A DNA stretch of 64,000 bases from Amphritea balenae (GTDB taxonomy: Bacteria; Pseudomonadota; Gammaproteobacteria; Pseudomonadales; Balneatricaceae), in assembly GCF_003858655.1 (NCBI RefSeq), contig NZ_RQXV01000001.1:310001-374000 (forward strand), read 5' to 3'. A model generated the notes under the pieces. That model saw nothing but the letters and a program-made list of their open reading frames with translations. It was not told the DNA's origin and did no database searches. A program made the position numbers and the translations under genes. Below, one piece after another: positions 17,546-25,251 of this stretch (position 1 is its first letter; each line of letters opens with the position of its first letter).

Positions 17546-17809
17546 CTACTTGGCATTATAGTGTCGAGCCAATTGTTCAGCCTGCTCTCGCTCATAGAAC
17601 AATGCGATGCACGATGCCTTCCCAAATTCTTTAATCAACTCGTTCAGTCGGACGGGATGATTGCCATATCGATACCGTTTGCTTGATGAATTGGAGCTTA
17701 TTTCATATACGCCGTATGTTTTAGGCGATGTGTAATATGTGGAGGATGGAGCCATTGGTGGGGTTTTATCAGGTGGAATAGCATTAGCTAATAAGCTCTC
17801 AATAGACAT
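17546..17809 (-). CDS. hypothetical protein, 87 aa, nuclease cassette
   Basis: Not recognised. A Pro/Ser-rich N-terminus (AIPPDKTPPMAPSSTYYTSP) leads to a compact C-terminal part that reads like a small alpha/beta domain: YGVYEISSNSSSKRYRYGNH, LNELIKEFGKASCIALFYER, EQAEQLARHYNAK. It ends 51 bp before the DUF4268 gene and starts 12 bp after the small membrane gene, so it is very likely co-transcribed. It may be a regulator or adaptor of the nuclease pair. Confidence 0.6.
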   Translation of the reverse strand: MSIESLLANAIPPDKTPPMAPSSTYYTSPKTYGVYEISSNSSSKRYRYGNHPVRLNELIKEFGKASCIALFYEREQAEQLARHYNAK

Positions 17810-17821
17810 AAGTAAATCCTC

Positions 17822-17971
17822 TTACTTATTTGATTTCACGAGGTCCCACATAACAACGGCAAAAATAATGTACGGAAGCGCCCCAACGGTTAATGCAAAG
17901 GCAGTTACAATAATTACTAAGCGAAGGCTTAACTTAAGGATCAAATAAGCCCACTCCTCACCCTCCGTCAT
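17822..17971 (-). CDS. small single-pass membrane protein, 49 aa
   Basis: A short frame found by reading the minus strand: MTEGEEWAYLILKLSLR, one hydrophobic helix (LVIIVTAFALTVGALPYIIF, running on into AVVMW), then DLVKSNK and stop. AAGGTGG lies 5 bases before the ATG as a ribosome site. It fits tightly between two cassette genes (12 bp and 70 bp gaps). A single-helix membrane peptide inside a nuclease cassette could be an effector, an anchor or an antitoxin-like partner; no family recognised. Confidence 0.6.
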   Translation of the reverse strand: MTEGEEWAYLILKLSLRLVIIVTAFALTVGALPYIIFAVVMWDLVKSNK

Positions 17972-18041
17972 GCTGCCACCTTGTGCCAAGTAATAAGAAA
18001 ATTCTAGTAGAGCTATTCTTGTCTTTCCAGCACCTAGTAAG

Positions 18042-18464
18042 CTAAATAAGCTGTTTGCCTAGTCGCATATCAGCTGGTGAAATCCTAGGCTTTTGACCAA
18101 ACATGTCGATGTACTCCTCTCGCTGCCAAAGCCATGCTTCTTCTGGAACATAAAATTGATCGTAACGAAACCAAATTAAAATATCCCAATCATAATTATT
18201 CGCTTTTCCTGCGTTAGTAATCTTACTCCCCGGTTTCCCGCTAGGTCGGTGAGCCTTTATTTGATAACGAACACCGTTAAATTCGAAATCATGTCCTCTT
18301 GAGACTGCTGTCCTCTCTTGCATGTATTCGGAATACTCTTGTTCTGACATTCCTACTATCAAAGCGGCATCATATTCAGATATTGTTGATGTTATAGCTG
18401 GGGAAACACCAAACTTTTTTTGCCAATCCAGAGCGATGCAAACCAATTGCTCACGAAGGTCCAT
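18042..18464 (-). CDS. small PD-(D/E)XK-like (QxK) protein, 140 aa
   Basis: First gene of the five-gene leftward cassette. The central part HDFEFNGVRYQIKAHRPSGK (D59, then Q68-x-K70) reads as the beta-hairpin of a restriction-endonuclease fold in which the acidic residue before the lysine is Gln, as in some BamHI-like or MutH-like variants. NYDWDILIWFRYDQFYVPEE completes the sheet. The N-terminal helix and LIVGMSEQEYSEYM are not assigned. Likely DNA-acting; I cannot name the family. Confidence 0.65.
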   Translation of the reverse strand: MDLREQLVCIALDWQKKFGVSPAITSTISEYDAALIVGMSEQEYSEYMQERTAVSRGHDFEFNGVRYQIKAHRPSGKPGSKITNAGKANNYDWDILIWFRYDQFYVPEEAWLWQREEYIDMFGQKPRISPADMRLGKQLI

Positions 18465-18789
18465 GATCTATACCTTACTTGTTGCCTCAACACCGAAGAA
18501 GTGTAGTGGAAAGTGAAAGTAGTGATTCAAAGAAAAGCATGTTGTTGACAGAGCTTATGGTTTTCAACATAACTTAATTATATTGTTTACTATTAAATTA
18601 CAGCCTTTAACTCATTGATTTTAAGATAATTTAAGTCAAGCTTAGAAATCCATGACAATTTACGAAGAACTTAGAAATAGCGGTTTTATAAATTTGTAAA
18701 CACACCCCCTAACTTATTGATATATTGAACCCTCCGATTTATTTCAAAATTAGAAATGATAGATAATCCCATCGAGTCAAAGCACTTTT
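18465..18789. other. AT-rich gap upstream of the nuclease cassette
   Basis: No gene. It is strongly AT-rich. On the minus strand TATAAT (complement at 18577-18582) could be a -10 box for the cassette, but the -35 region is poor. No repeats or strong hairpins are visible. Confidence 0.4.
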
Positions 18790-19018
18790 CTTTTTCTAGC
18801 AAGCAACACAGTCGCGTCTAACCACTAGCGAGTCACGTAGTGACGTTCTAGCAAGCAAAGCGAAGCTTTGCGGTCTGCCCTAAAAGCTGTTTCGGACAAA
18901 TGACGAAGTCATGTCGGGCAACGGACAAATCACGCAGTGATGTTCGGACAAGCCGCGAAGCGACGGTCGGTTTTAAAGCTTCTTCTAGCCAGGTGAGCTG
19001 ACTCACCGATCTGGCCGT
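18790..19018. repeat. largest hairpin repeat cluster, mixed units
   Basis: At least seven units in a row. CTAGCAA type: GTCAC-GTA-GTGAC (18832-18844) and a 7-bp stem GCAAAGC-GAA-GCTTTGC (18855-18871). CGGACAA type: ATGAC-GAA-GTCAT, ATCAC-GCA-GTGAT and a GCCGC-GAA-GCGAC variant. It ends with TCTAGCCAGGTGAGctgACTCACC. The order CTAGCAA units then CGGACAA units is the same as at 11782-11955. It separates the nuclease cassette from the rightward gene at 19075. Confidence 0.8.
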
Positions 19019-19074
19019 AAAGCCGATTCCTGCTAACCTGAAGTTAACCCTTAACATTTCAGGAGGGCATTCTG

Positions 19075-19413
19075 ATGTCCAGAGAAGCCTTGTTAGTCCC
19101 ACCCGAAGCTCAGTTACCCCGAACCTTTAACCGCATTATGACCAGTCATCCCGACTTTGCTGCAGCGGTCGAGCAGTTAGGTATCACCGTCAGTGATGCC
19201 GGGCCATTAGATGATAAAACCGCGCAATTGATTCAACTGGCTGCGGCAGCCGGTATCCGTTCTGAAGGGGCGGTACATAGTCACATGAGACGTGCCCGAC
19301 AAGCCGGGGCATCTATGGAAGAGTTGCAGCATGCAATTATTCTGCTGACCAGCACCATTGGCCTGCCTGCAGTGATGGCAGCCTTAAGCTGGATGGAAGA
19401 GCATTCAGAGTAG
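19075..19413 (+). CDS. carboxymuconolactone decarboxylase (AhpD-like) family protein
   Basis: 112 aa, all helical. It has the family helix pair (PDFAAAVEQLGITVSDAGPL, then LDDKTAQLIQLAAAAGIRSE) and the motif SEGAVHSHMRRARQAGASME. The redox CxxC of AhpD is absent; the EGAVHSH version is found in the subgroup with a decarboxylase-like site. AGGAGG stands eight bases before the ATG, a strong ribosome site. Its function is not predictable beyond the fold. It is convergent with the LysR gene, with a hairpin repeat cluster between them. Confidence 0.78.
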   Translation: MSREALLVPPEAQLPRTFNRIMTSHPDFAAAVEQLGITVSDAGPLDDKTAQLIQLAAAAGIRSEGAVHSHMRRARQAGASMEELQHAIILLTSTIGLPAVMAALSWMEEHSE

Positions 19414-19464
19414 GAAAAAAGAATAAGAAATATGCCTACATTGGCACTATTTGCTTATACGCCT

Positions 19465-19545
19465 TTTCTAGCAATCGACGCAGCAGTGTCTGGCAGCTGA
19501 GCTTGCTCAGCGTTCTAGCCAGGTGAGCGTGCTCACCGGTCATGC
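19465..19545. repeat. hairpin repeat cluster overlapping the end of the lysR gene
   Basis: Stems CTGAGC-TT-GCTCAG (19497-19510) and GGTGAGC-GT-GCTCACC (19522-19537) with TTCTAGC spacers. The second stem contains the stop codon of the leftward LysR gene (19533-19535), so the repeat supplies the last codon(s) and the stop of that protein. Confidence 0.75.
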
Positions 19546-20450
19546 CCATCTTCCGGGACAATGACGCTACCTTTCAGGTGTTGTATAAAAAGACGCAGGG
19601 GTGCCATTGAGCGGTATTCCTGGGGGAAATAGATGTTAACGCCGGGCATAGTTACCCGATGCTCAGTCAATATCTCTTTGAGCTGTCCAGAGTCTAAATG
19701 ATCGGCGCAATAATCACGGAAAGTGTAAGTAATTCCCAACCCTTGCGTTGCCATTTCAAGTGTTACCGGCATGGAGTTTGAGATCAGACTACCGTTCGCT
19801 ACAACCGGATAGTCACCTTCTGCACTGGAAAATGTCCATGGCGCTAACTGGCCGGAGCTTTGGAAGCGATAACGCAGACAATTATGCGTCAACAGTTCCA
19901 TTGGATGCTCTGGGATACCATGCTTTTCCAGGTAGTCCGGACTCGCTACCACAGCGGATGTCATGGGATCGGTCAGATTAATAGCAACCATGTCCTGTGC
20001 AATCAGCCCGCCAAGTCGAAACCCGGCATGCAAGCCCTCTTTAAGGATATCCGACAAGGCATCGGTGAGAAAAAGCTCAATCTCTATCTCGGGATATAGC
20101 TTTTGAAATGCTACCAGATGCTTGCTGAGCAACAAGTGATATGCAAGCTCAGGAATAGCGAGTTTCAGCGTACCCCGTGCCGCATGCCCCTCGGTACGTG
20201 TGCTTTCCAAACCGTCAGCCAGTTGCTCAAATGCTGGTCCTGAAGCGCGCGCTAATACACGCCCAGCTTCAGTCAGACTGATCGAGCGGGTGGTTCGAAC
20301 AAACAATACTGCTCCCAATTGATCCTCAAGGCTTTTCAGTTGATGGCTCACCGTCGACCGTTTGATCCCGAGCGCTTGTGCAGCAGCACGCATACTCCCC
20401 TCCCGAACAATCGCATCAAACACTTCAAGGGTCGAAAGAGGCAATCGCAT
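19533..20450 (-). CDS. LysR-family transcriptional regulator
   Basis: 305 aa. Helix-turn-helix at residues 1-60 (STLEVFDAIVREGSMRAAAQ, ALGIKRSTVSHQLKSLEDQL), then the effector domain with GTLKLAIPELAYHLLLSKHL and GITYTFRDYCADHLDSGQLK, of the GcvA/AaeR-like type. It is divergent from a flavodoxin-fold oxidoreductase gene at 20601 and likely controls it; a quinone or aromatic compound is a guess for the inducer. The C-terminus falls in a hairpin repeat. Confidence 0.88.
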   Translation of the reverse strand: MRLPLSTLEVFDAIVREGSMRAAAQALGIKRSTVSHQLKSLEDQLGAVLFVRTTRSISLTEAGRVLARASGPAFEQLADGLESTRTEGHAARGTLKLAIPELAYHLLLSKHLVAFQKLYPEIEIELFLTDALSDILKEGLHAGFRLGGLIAQDMVAINLTDPMTSAVVASPDYLEKHGIPEHPMELLTHNCLRYRFQSSGQLAPWTFSSAEGDYPVVANGSLISNSMPVTLEMATQGLGITYTFRDYCADHLDSGQLKEILTEHRVTMPGVNIYFPQEYRSMAPLRLFIQHLKGSVIVPEDGHDR

Positions 20451-20600
20451 TGGTGAATCTCCTGCACCATTGAGTTAGATAAAGAGGGAATTGTTGCATA
20501 AGTGGAGGGTAGCTATATTAGGGCAACTTGTAAACACAACACTCCAGCCCGCGGCAGAGAAGCTATCAGCACCACTGGAGTACAGCTACAGAGGCAACCA

Positions 20601-21143
20601 ATGAACACCCTTGTTTTGACAGCTCATCCTGATCTTTCTTCCTCATCAATCAATCAAAGATGGTTTAAGGCATTGTCGAATGTAACCGGCATTACCACCA
20701 GAGACCTGACCGCCATTGGTGGGCCTGCTATGCAGTTTGACCCGACAATCGAGCAAGCACTTCTTCAAAAAGCTGACCGTGTGGTGCTGCAGTTCCCATT
20801 CTACTGGTACTCATCACCGCCTGTTCTCAAGGCCTGGCTCGATCAGGTATTACTGCCAGGGTTTGCCTATGGCCCTGGAGGCAATAAGCTGCGAGGAAAG
20901 GAGCTTATGCTTGCCATCTCTACCGGAGGCCCGGCCGAAAGCTATGCTGCCGATTCCTACAACAGCTTTTCCATGTCCGAATTTCTGGCACCCTTTCAGC
21001 AAACAGCAAACATGGTCGGTATGACATATCTGTCTCCATTTGTACTGCATAGCGCAATGGGAAGCGACCAAGCACTGATTGAAGACAGCATCACATCAGT
21101 GATTTCGCATGTAACCACCCCAGAATTGCCTGTAGCACTCTAG
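20601..21143 (+). CDS. NAD(P)H-dependent quinone/flavin oxidoreductase (KefF/MdaB-type fold)
   Basis: 180 aa; I place the start at the ATG at 20601 rather than at an earlier in-frame ATG (20502), because LVLTAHPDLSSSSINQRWF begins the flavodoxin fold directly after it and the extra 33 residues look non-coding. Motifs: FPFYWYSSPPVLKAWLDQVL (FMN contact and dimer helix), GFAYGPGGNKLRGKELMLAI and STGGPAESYA. The family transfers two electrons from NAD(P)H to quinones or electrophiles and protects against oxidative stress. It is probably regulated by the divergent LysR. Confidence 0.85.
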   Translation: MNTLVLTAHPDLSSSSINQRWFKALSNVTGITTRDLTAIGGPAMQFDPTIEQALLQKADRVVLQFPFYWYSSPPVLKAWLDQVLLPGFAYGPGGNKLRGKELMLAISTGGPAESYAADSYNSFSMSEFLAPFQQTANMVGMTYLSPFVLHSAMGSDQALIEDSITSVISHVTTPELPVAL

Positions 21144-21297
21144 CGTTACAGACGAGCAAAACAGCTTAAAAAGCGGCACATAATGAAATGTCCTTTGCAC
21201 TGCGATGCGCAATAGATGTGAGCACCGAGAAAGGCCGCTAACCATCACAATTAACTATTCACCTTTTAATAATCTCACTTAAACAGAGTATAAAATC

Positions 21298-21696
21298 ATG
21301 CCACTAACAACTGAAGATAAACTGGAAATACAAGACCTTATGGGCCGTTTCGCCCTTGCTGTTGATGTTCAAGGGCCGGACGCAATGCGTGAACTATTTG
21401 TCGACGACGCACGATTTGTTATCGAATCATTTCAGGTTGATGTGAAAGGCCTGGACAATATCATCAACTGGATTAAGGACAATTCAGACAGCTTCCCGCC
21501 TAACCTCACTCACGTCCAAAGTAATTTTGTTATCGATGGCGATGGGACCGAGGCGAAATTGAGTTGCATCAGCCAGGCCATCCAGGACTTCGAAGGTGAG
21601 ATCAAACATTTTGTGATTGGTCGCTATGATGAAACCTTAGTTAAAACCCCTGCAGGCTGGCGCCTGAAAGTCCACAAACTCAATATGCGTTCGTAA
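21298..21696 (+). CDS. SnoaL/NTF2-like protein
   Basis: 132 aa with the cone-shaped NTF2 fold pattern: DKLEIQDLMGRFALAVDVQG, an Asp-rich turn (LFVDDARFVIESF), THVQSNFVIDGDGTEAKLSC and the C-terminal sheet FVIGRYDETLVKTPAGWRLK. Such SnoaL_4-type proteins are isomerases, dehydratases or ligand-binding partners. It follows the oxidoreductase by 154 bp and could be its partner in handling an aromatic or quinone substrate (inference). Confidence 0.75.
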   Translation: MPLTTEDKLEIQDLMGRFALAVDVQGPDAMRELFVDDARFVIESFQVDVKGLDNIINWIKDNSDSFPPNLTHVQSNFVIDGDGTEAKLSCISQAIQDFEGEIKHFVIGRYDETLVKTPAGWRLKVHKLNMRS

Positions 21697-21833
21697 CTGG
21701 AGATTTTTACAAGCGTCATTCAGTGCCGTGATGTGGCGACGTTAATGCTATCGGGGGGCCTTTCCCGTCGATAGCAGAACCCTGTGCGCGTAATGACCGG
21801 AGTAACAGGTACTACCGGGGCGGCCCGCCCTTC

Positions 21834-22772
21834 TCAGGCTTCCCGCATCTCTTTTGGTGTGCAGCCAAACCGGGCCTTAAACAGGCGACAAAAATGAGCC
21901 TGATCGTTGAAGCCCCAGCGGTAGGCTATTTCAGCTAAGGTGGTGTGTCCGGTATCGGCGCGAATATCATTAAGGGCGGATTGCAGGCGCAGCTCTTTAA
22001 TCCACTGGCTGACGGTTTGATCGGAGTCTTTGAACAGTTTATGCAGGTAGCGGGTAGAGATCTGGCAGGCGCAGGCGATCATGTCGGGTGACAGTTCGGA
22101 GCGCTGAATATTCTCACGCACAAAGGTTTCGATATTACGCAGGTGGACGCTACGCAGATTGGCCTCATTGCTCATCAGCACCCGGTCGTCGTTTTCCATA
22201 CTATGGGCTAACAGGTCGATCAGCTGATTACTAAGTACATCGTGCGCAGCATCATCGGTATAGGAGGACTGCTGTACGATGTTACGCATAAAGCTAAAAA
22301 ACACATTCCCCATACCGCGGCGTTTATCGAACTCCATATAAAGGAATCGCTCGGGTTCACGAATACGTGAGCGCAGTTGCGATACCGGTACTCTGATCAC
22401 CCACAGGGCATTATCTTTGTTGTAGCTGAATTCGTAGGGCAGATCGCTGCGTTCAAGAATAAAGGCGCCGGGATTACAGACCACGGTTCGATCAGCCTGG
22501 GAGAAGCGCACTTGTTCCTGCGCCGGAATGCTGATCAGGAAATAAGGTTCTGATTCGTCTATTTGACGGGCAACCCGCTTATAGCAGGTAGCCGAAGTTT
22601 CCAGCCGGGAAATGTCTAACTGCCCCATCTGCCACTGGCTAAGCTGACCATTGAACTGATCCGGATTATGAAAATCCAGTTCCAATGGAAAATACGCGTT
22701 ATCGATCACCCCTTTCCAATAATCCTGCCGCTCTCGCTGTGGCAACAGGTGGGTGCTGTATCGGTTATGCAT
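21834..22772 (-). CDS. AraC-family transcriptional regulator (FeaR-like)
   Basis: 312 aa. The N-terminal two-thirds is an AraC_binding_2-type domain (YWKGVIDNAYFPLELDFHNP, then CYKRVARQIDESEPYFLISI), as in FeaR and related aromatic-acid regulators. The C-terminal 100 residues carry two helix-turn-helix motifs: ISTRYLHKLFKDSDQTVSQW and EIAYRWGFNDQAHFCRLFKA. It lies downstream of hyuB-hyuA on the same strand, separated by 360 bp, and may control that operon. Confidence 0.87.
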   Translation of the reverse strand: MHNRYSTHLLPQRERQDYWKGVIDNAYFPLELDFHNPDQFNGQLSQWQMGQLDISRLETSATCYKRVARQIDESEPYFLISIPAQEQVRFSQADRTVVCNPGAFILERSDLPYEFSYNKDNALWVIRVPVSQLRSRIREPERFLYMEFDKRRGMGNVFFSFMRNIVQQSSYTDDAAHDVLSNQLIDLLAHSMENDDRVLMSNEANLRSVHLRNIETFVRENIQRSELSPDMIACACQISTRYLHKLFKDSDQTVSQWIKELRLQSALNDIRADTGHTTLAEIAYRWGFNDQAHFCRLFKARFGCTPKEMREA

Positions 22773-23132
22773 ATATGAACGCCTCTCTTTATTTTTATCG
22801 AGTTCATACAGTTACCTGATTGTACCGACATCAGGCTATTGGGCAAATATCATTCAGTTTAGATCCTATTACCAAAAAGCAGCCAGGCCCTCACAGACCT
22901 GACTGAAGATCCTGCCATCAGGATATTTAAACCATTTTCTAACAATAACTAGGTTTGAATAGCTAGGATTAGCGTTTCAGAGCAAGGCCTAAATCAGCAA
23001 AAGAGCGGAGTTTACTATTGTAAATATTCGCTTTGCTCACCCTTACGGGCCGTTCTTTGAACGTTGTGGCAGTCTAACTGCCGCTGAGCATCTTGAGCTG
23101 ATTTATAACGCGGCTCTGGAACGATCAGACGG
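22773..23132. other. gap between AraC gene and hyuA; possible gene remnant
   Basis: No confident gene. On the plus strand a frame without a normal start codon is open from 22993 to 23157, running into the end of hyuA, and encodes a protein-like sequence (NIRFAHPYGPFFERCGSLTA, then EHLELIYNAALERSDGY). It may be a gene remnant. A small stem GGCAGT-CTA-ACTGCC lies inside it. Confidence 0.3.
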
Positions 23133-25214
23133 CTATTCAGATCTAGTCAACCTGTAGCACTGGTTCGGTTCTAACACCAACTGCCAGCCCGGCCGCACCA
23201 CAATGTTGGTGGTCGGTTCTTCTACCACCGCAGGCCCCTCGATCTGAATACCGACATCCAGCTTAGGACCGGAGTAAACCGCGGTATCCGTCCAGTGACC
23301 TTCGGCATCAAACAGCGCCGGACGATAACCGATCAGTGCATCCTCAGCAGTCCCTCCTTTTGACTCTAGTGTCTGGAATTCTGGCTTAGCGACGTTACCT
23401 ACCATTGTCGATTCGATATTGACCAGTTCCACCGGGTTATGTGGTTCTGAGTAGGTATAGAGCTCTTCATGACGCTTATGAAAATCATCCAGAATCGTCG
23501 CCATCTTCTCCCGACAGATCTTACCCGGATGGATCTCCACATTACATTCGTGGATCTGGCCCACATAGCGCATCTCTACACTGCGGGTGTAGCTGATCTC
23601 ATCTCGATTAAAACCATCAGAGATCAGGTGATCACGCCCCTGGGATTCAAGCCCTTCAAACTTAGCGTTAAGTACATCCAGATTAGCTTCTCCATCCAAC
23701 CGCATCGGTTCGGATGCCAGATAGTTATAACGTACATCAGAGATGATCTGACCAAAGGCACAGAACACTGAAGACACTTTAGGCACCAGTACAGTGGTAC
23801 TGCCTATCTCCTCCGCGAGTGCGGTGATATGCATACCCGCTGCACCACCGGCGCACAGGAGAGCAAAATCCCGTGGATCATAGCCCCGTTCGATCGATAC
23901 CCGGCGGATACCATTCACCATGTTCAGGTTAACAATGGTACTGATACCGTAAGCGGCTTTTTCAACACTGATACCCAGAGGATCGGCCACATGCTCTTTA
24001 ACCGCTTTAATCGCCGCTTCGCGGTCCAGGTTAATTGTGCCACCCAGTACCGCATCGGGATTCAGATAACCCAGTACCAGATTGGCATCGGTTACCGCCG
24101 GCACAGTACCGCCCTTGCCGTAACAGACAGGTCCCGGCGTGGCGCCCGCACTTTCCGGCCCGACCTGTAGCATGCCGTACTGGTCTACCTGACAGAGAGA
24201 ACCACCACCGGCGCCCAGGGTTTCTACCTGAATCATCGGTACGCCGATACGATAGCGCAGGAAATCGATATTCTTGTTGAGGTTGGTCTGACCATCTTTG
24301 GTCAGGGTAATATCAAATGAAGTACCACCCATATCAACCGTGATCACGTTATCGATATCGAATGGTTTACCTACAAACAGACCCGCCTGAGGTGCGGAAG
24401 CCGGCCCGGAGTTGATCGCGTTAACCGCCCGCCCCTGCATCGCTTCACCGACCGCCAGACCACCGTTGGACTGGAAGTAACGTACCGGGTATTTCGCCCC
24501 CAGTGATTTGAAGTAGTCATCGATCTTCTGTACATAACGACGCATTACCGGACTCAGGTACGCGTTTACCACCGTAGTTGAAGTACGGGTGTACTCACGT
24601 ACTTGTGGGTAGACTTCGCTGCCGGTGCAGACAAATACACCCGGCATCATCTCCTGCACGATCTCTTTGGCGCGTTTTTCATGATCTGAATTACGTACCG
24701 CCCAGACGAATGAGATCGCTACACTTTCGACTTGCTGCTCTTTAAAGTAGGCAACCGCATCGCGGATCTCCTGCTCATCCAGTGGCATATCGACCTCACC
24801 GGTGCCGATCACCCTTTCGTTAATCGCCCGGCGCAGATGGCGCGGTACGATCATATGGGCCGGTGGAAAATCAGCTTCATAGCGGTAACCTTCCTCTTTA
24901 TGTCCCAAACGAATCTCAAGGCTATCCTCGTGGCCTGCGGTACAGAGCAGGCCAACTTTTACGCCCTTCTTTTCGATCAATGCATTCAGGGCGACAGTGG
25001 TGCCGTTAATACAGAGATCACAGTCCTGCACTATCTCCTCAATAGAACGGCCTACCGCTTCAGACATTTGAGCCAGTCCGGCTTTAATTGCGATAGTGCC
25101 ATCGTGGGGTGTTGAGGGGCTTTTAAAAACCCGCAGCTCACCATTATTTTCTGCCAGTACAAAATCTGTGAAAGTACCACCGGCATCGATACCCAGACGA
25201 TATTTATTACGCAT
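23133..25214 (-). CDS. hyuA: hydantoinase/oxoprolinase family protein, A subunit
   Basis: 693 aa, full length for HyuA. The N-terminus GIDAGGTFTDFVLAENNGEL is the ATP-grasp actin-like phosphate-1 motif, and VDMGGTSFDITLTKDGQTNL is phosphate-2; AAGMHITALAEEIG follows. With HyuB it forms an ATP-dependent cyclic-amide hydrolase (hydantoin, N-methylhydantoin or 5-oxoproline) or an acetone/acetophenone carboxylase relative. The start is supported by AGGAA eight bases before the ATG. It follows hyuB by 37 bp, in the same operon. Confidence 0.88.
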   Translation of the reverse strand: MRNKYRLGIDAGGTFTDFVLAENNGELRVFKSPSTPHDGTIAIKAGLAQMSEAVGRSIEEIVQDCDLCINGTTVALNALIEKKGVKVGLLCTAGHEDSLEIRLGHKEEGYRYEADFPPAHMIVPRHLRRAINERVIGTGEVDMPLDEQEIRDAVAYFKEQQVESVAISFVWAVRNSDHEKRAKEIVQEMMPGVFVCTGSEVYPQVREYTRTSTTVVNAYLSPVMRRYVQKIDDYFKSLGAKYPVRYFQSNGGLAVGEAMQGRAVNAINSGPASAPQAGLFVGKPFDIDNVITVDMGGTSFDITLTKDGQTNLNKNIDFLRYRIGVPMIQVETLGAGGGSLCQVDQYGMLQVGPESAGATPGPVCYGKGGTVPAVTDANLVLGYLNPDAVLGGTINLDREAAIKAVKEHVADPLGISVEKAAYGISTIVNLNMVNGIRRVSIERGYDPRDFALLCAGGAAGMHITALAEEIGSTTVLVPKVSSVFCAFGQIISDVRYNYLASEPMRLDGEANLDVLNAKFEGLESQGRDHLISDGFNRDEISYTRSVEMRYVGQIHECNVEIHPGKICREKMATILDDFHKRHEELYTYSEPHNPVELVNIESTMVGNVAKPEFQTLESKGGTAEDALIGYRPALFDAEGHWTDTAVYSGPKLDVGIQIEGPAVVEEPTTNIVVRPGWQLVLEPNQCYRLTRSE

Positions 25215-25251
25215 CTCAATATTTCCTGTTCATGTTCTTATTGTTATTCGC

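Noticed and set aside
20502-20600. N-terminal extension of the oxidoreductase from the ATG at 20502
   Set aside because: The 33 extra residues are not protein-like and the family starts at the second ATG (20601).
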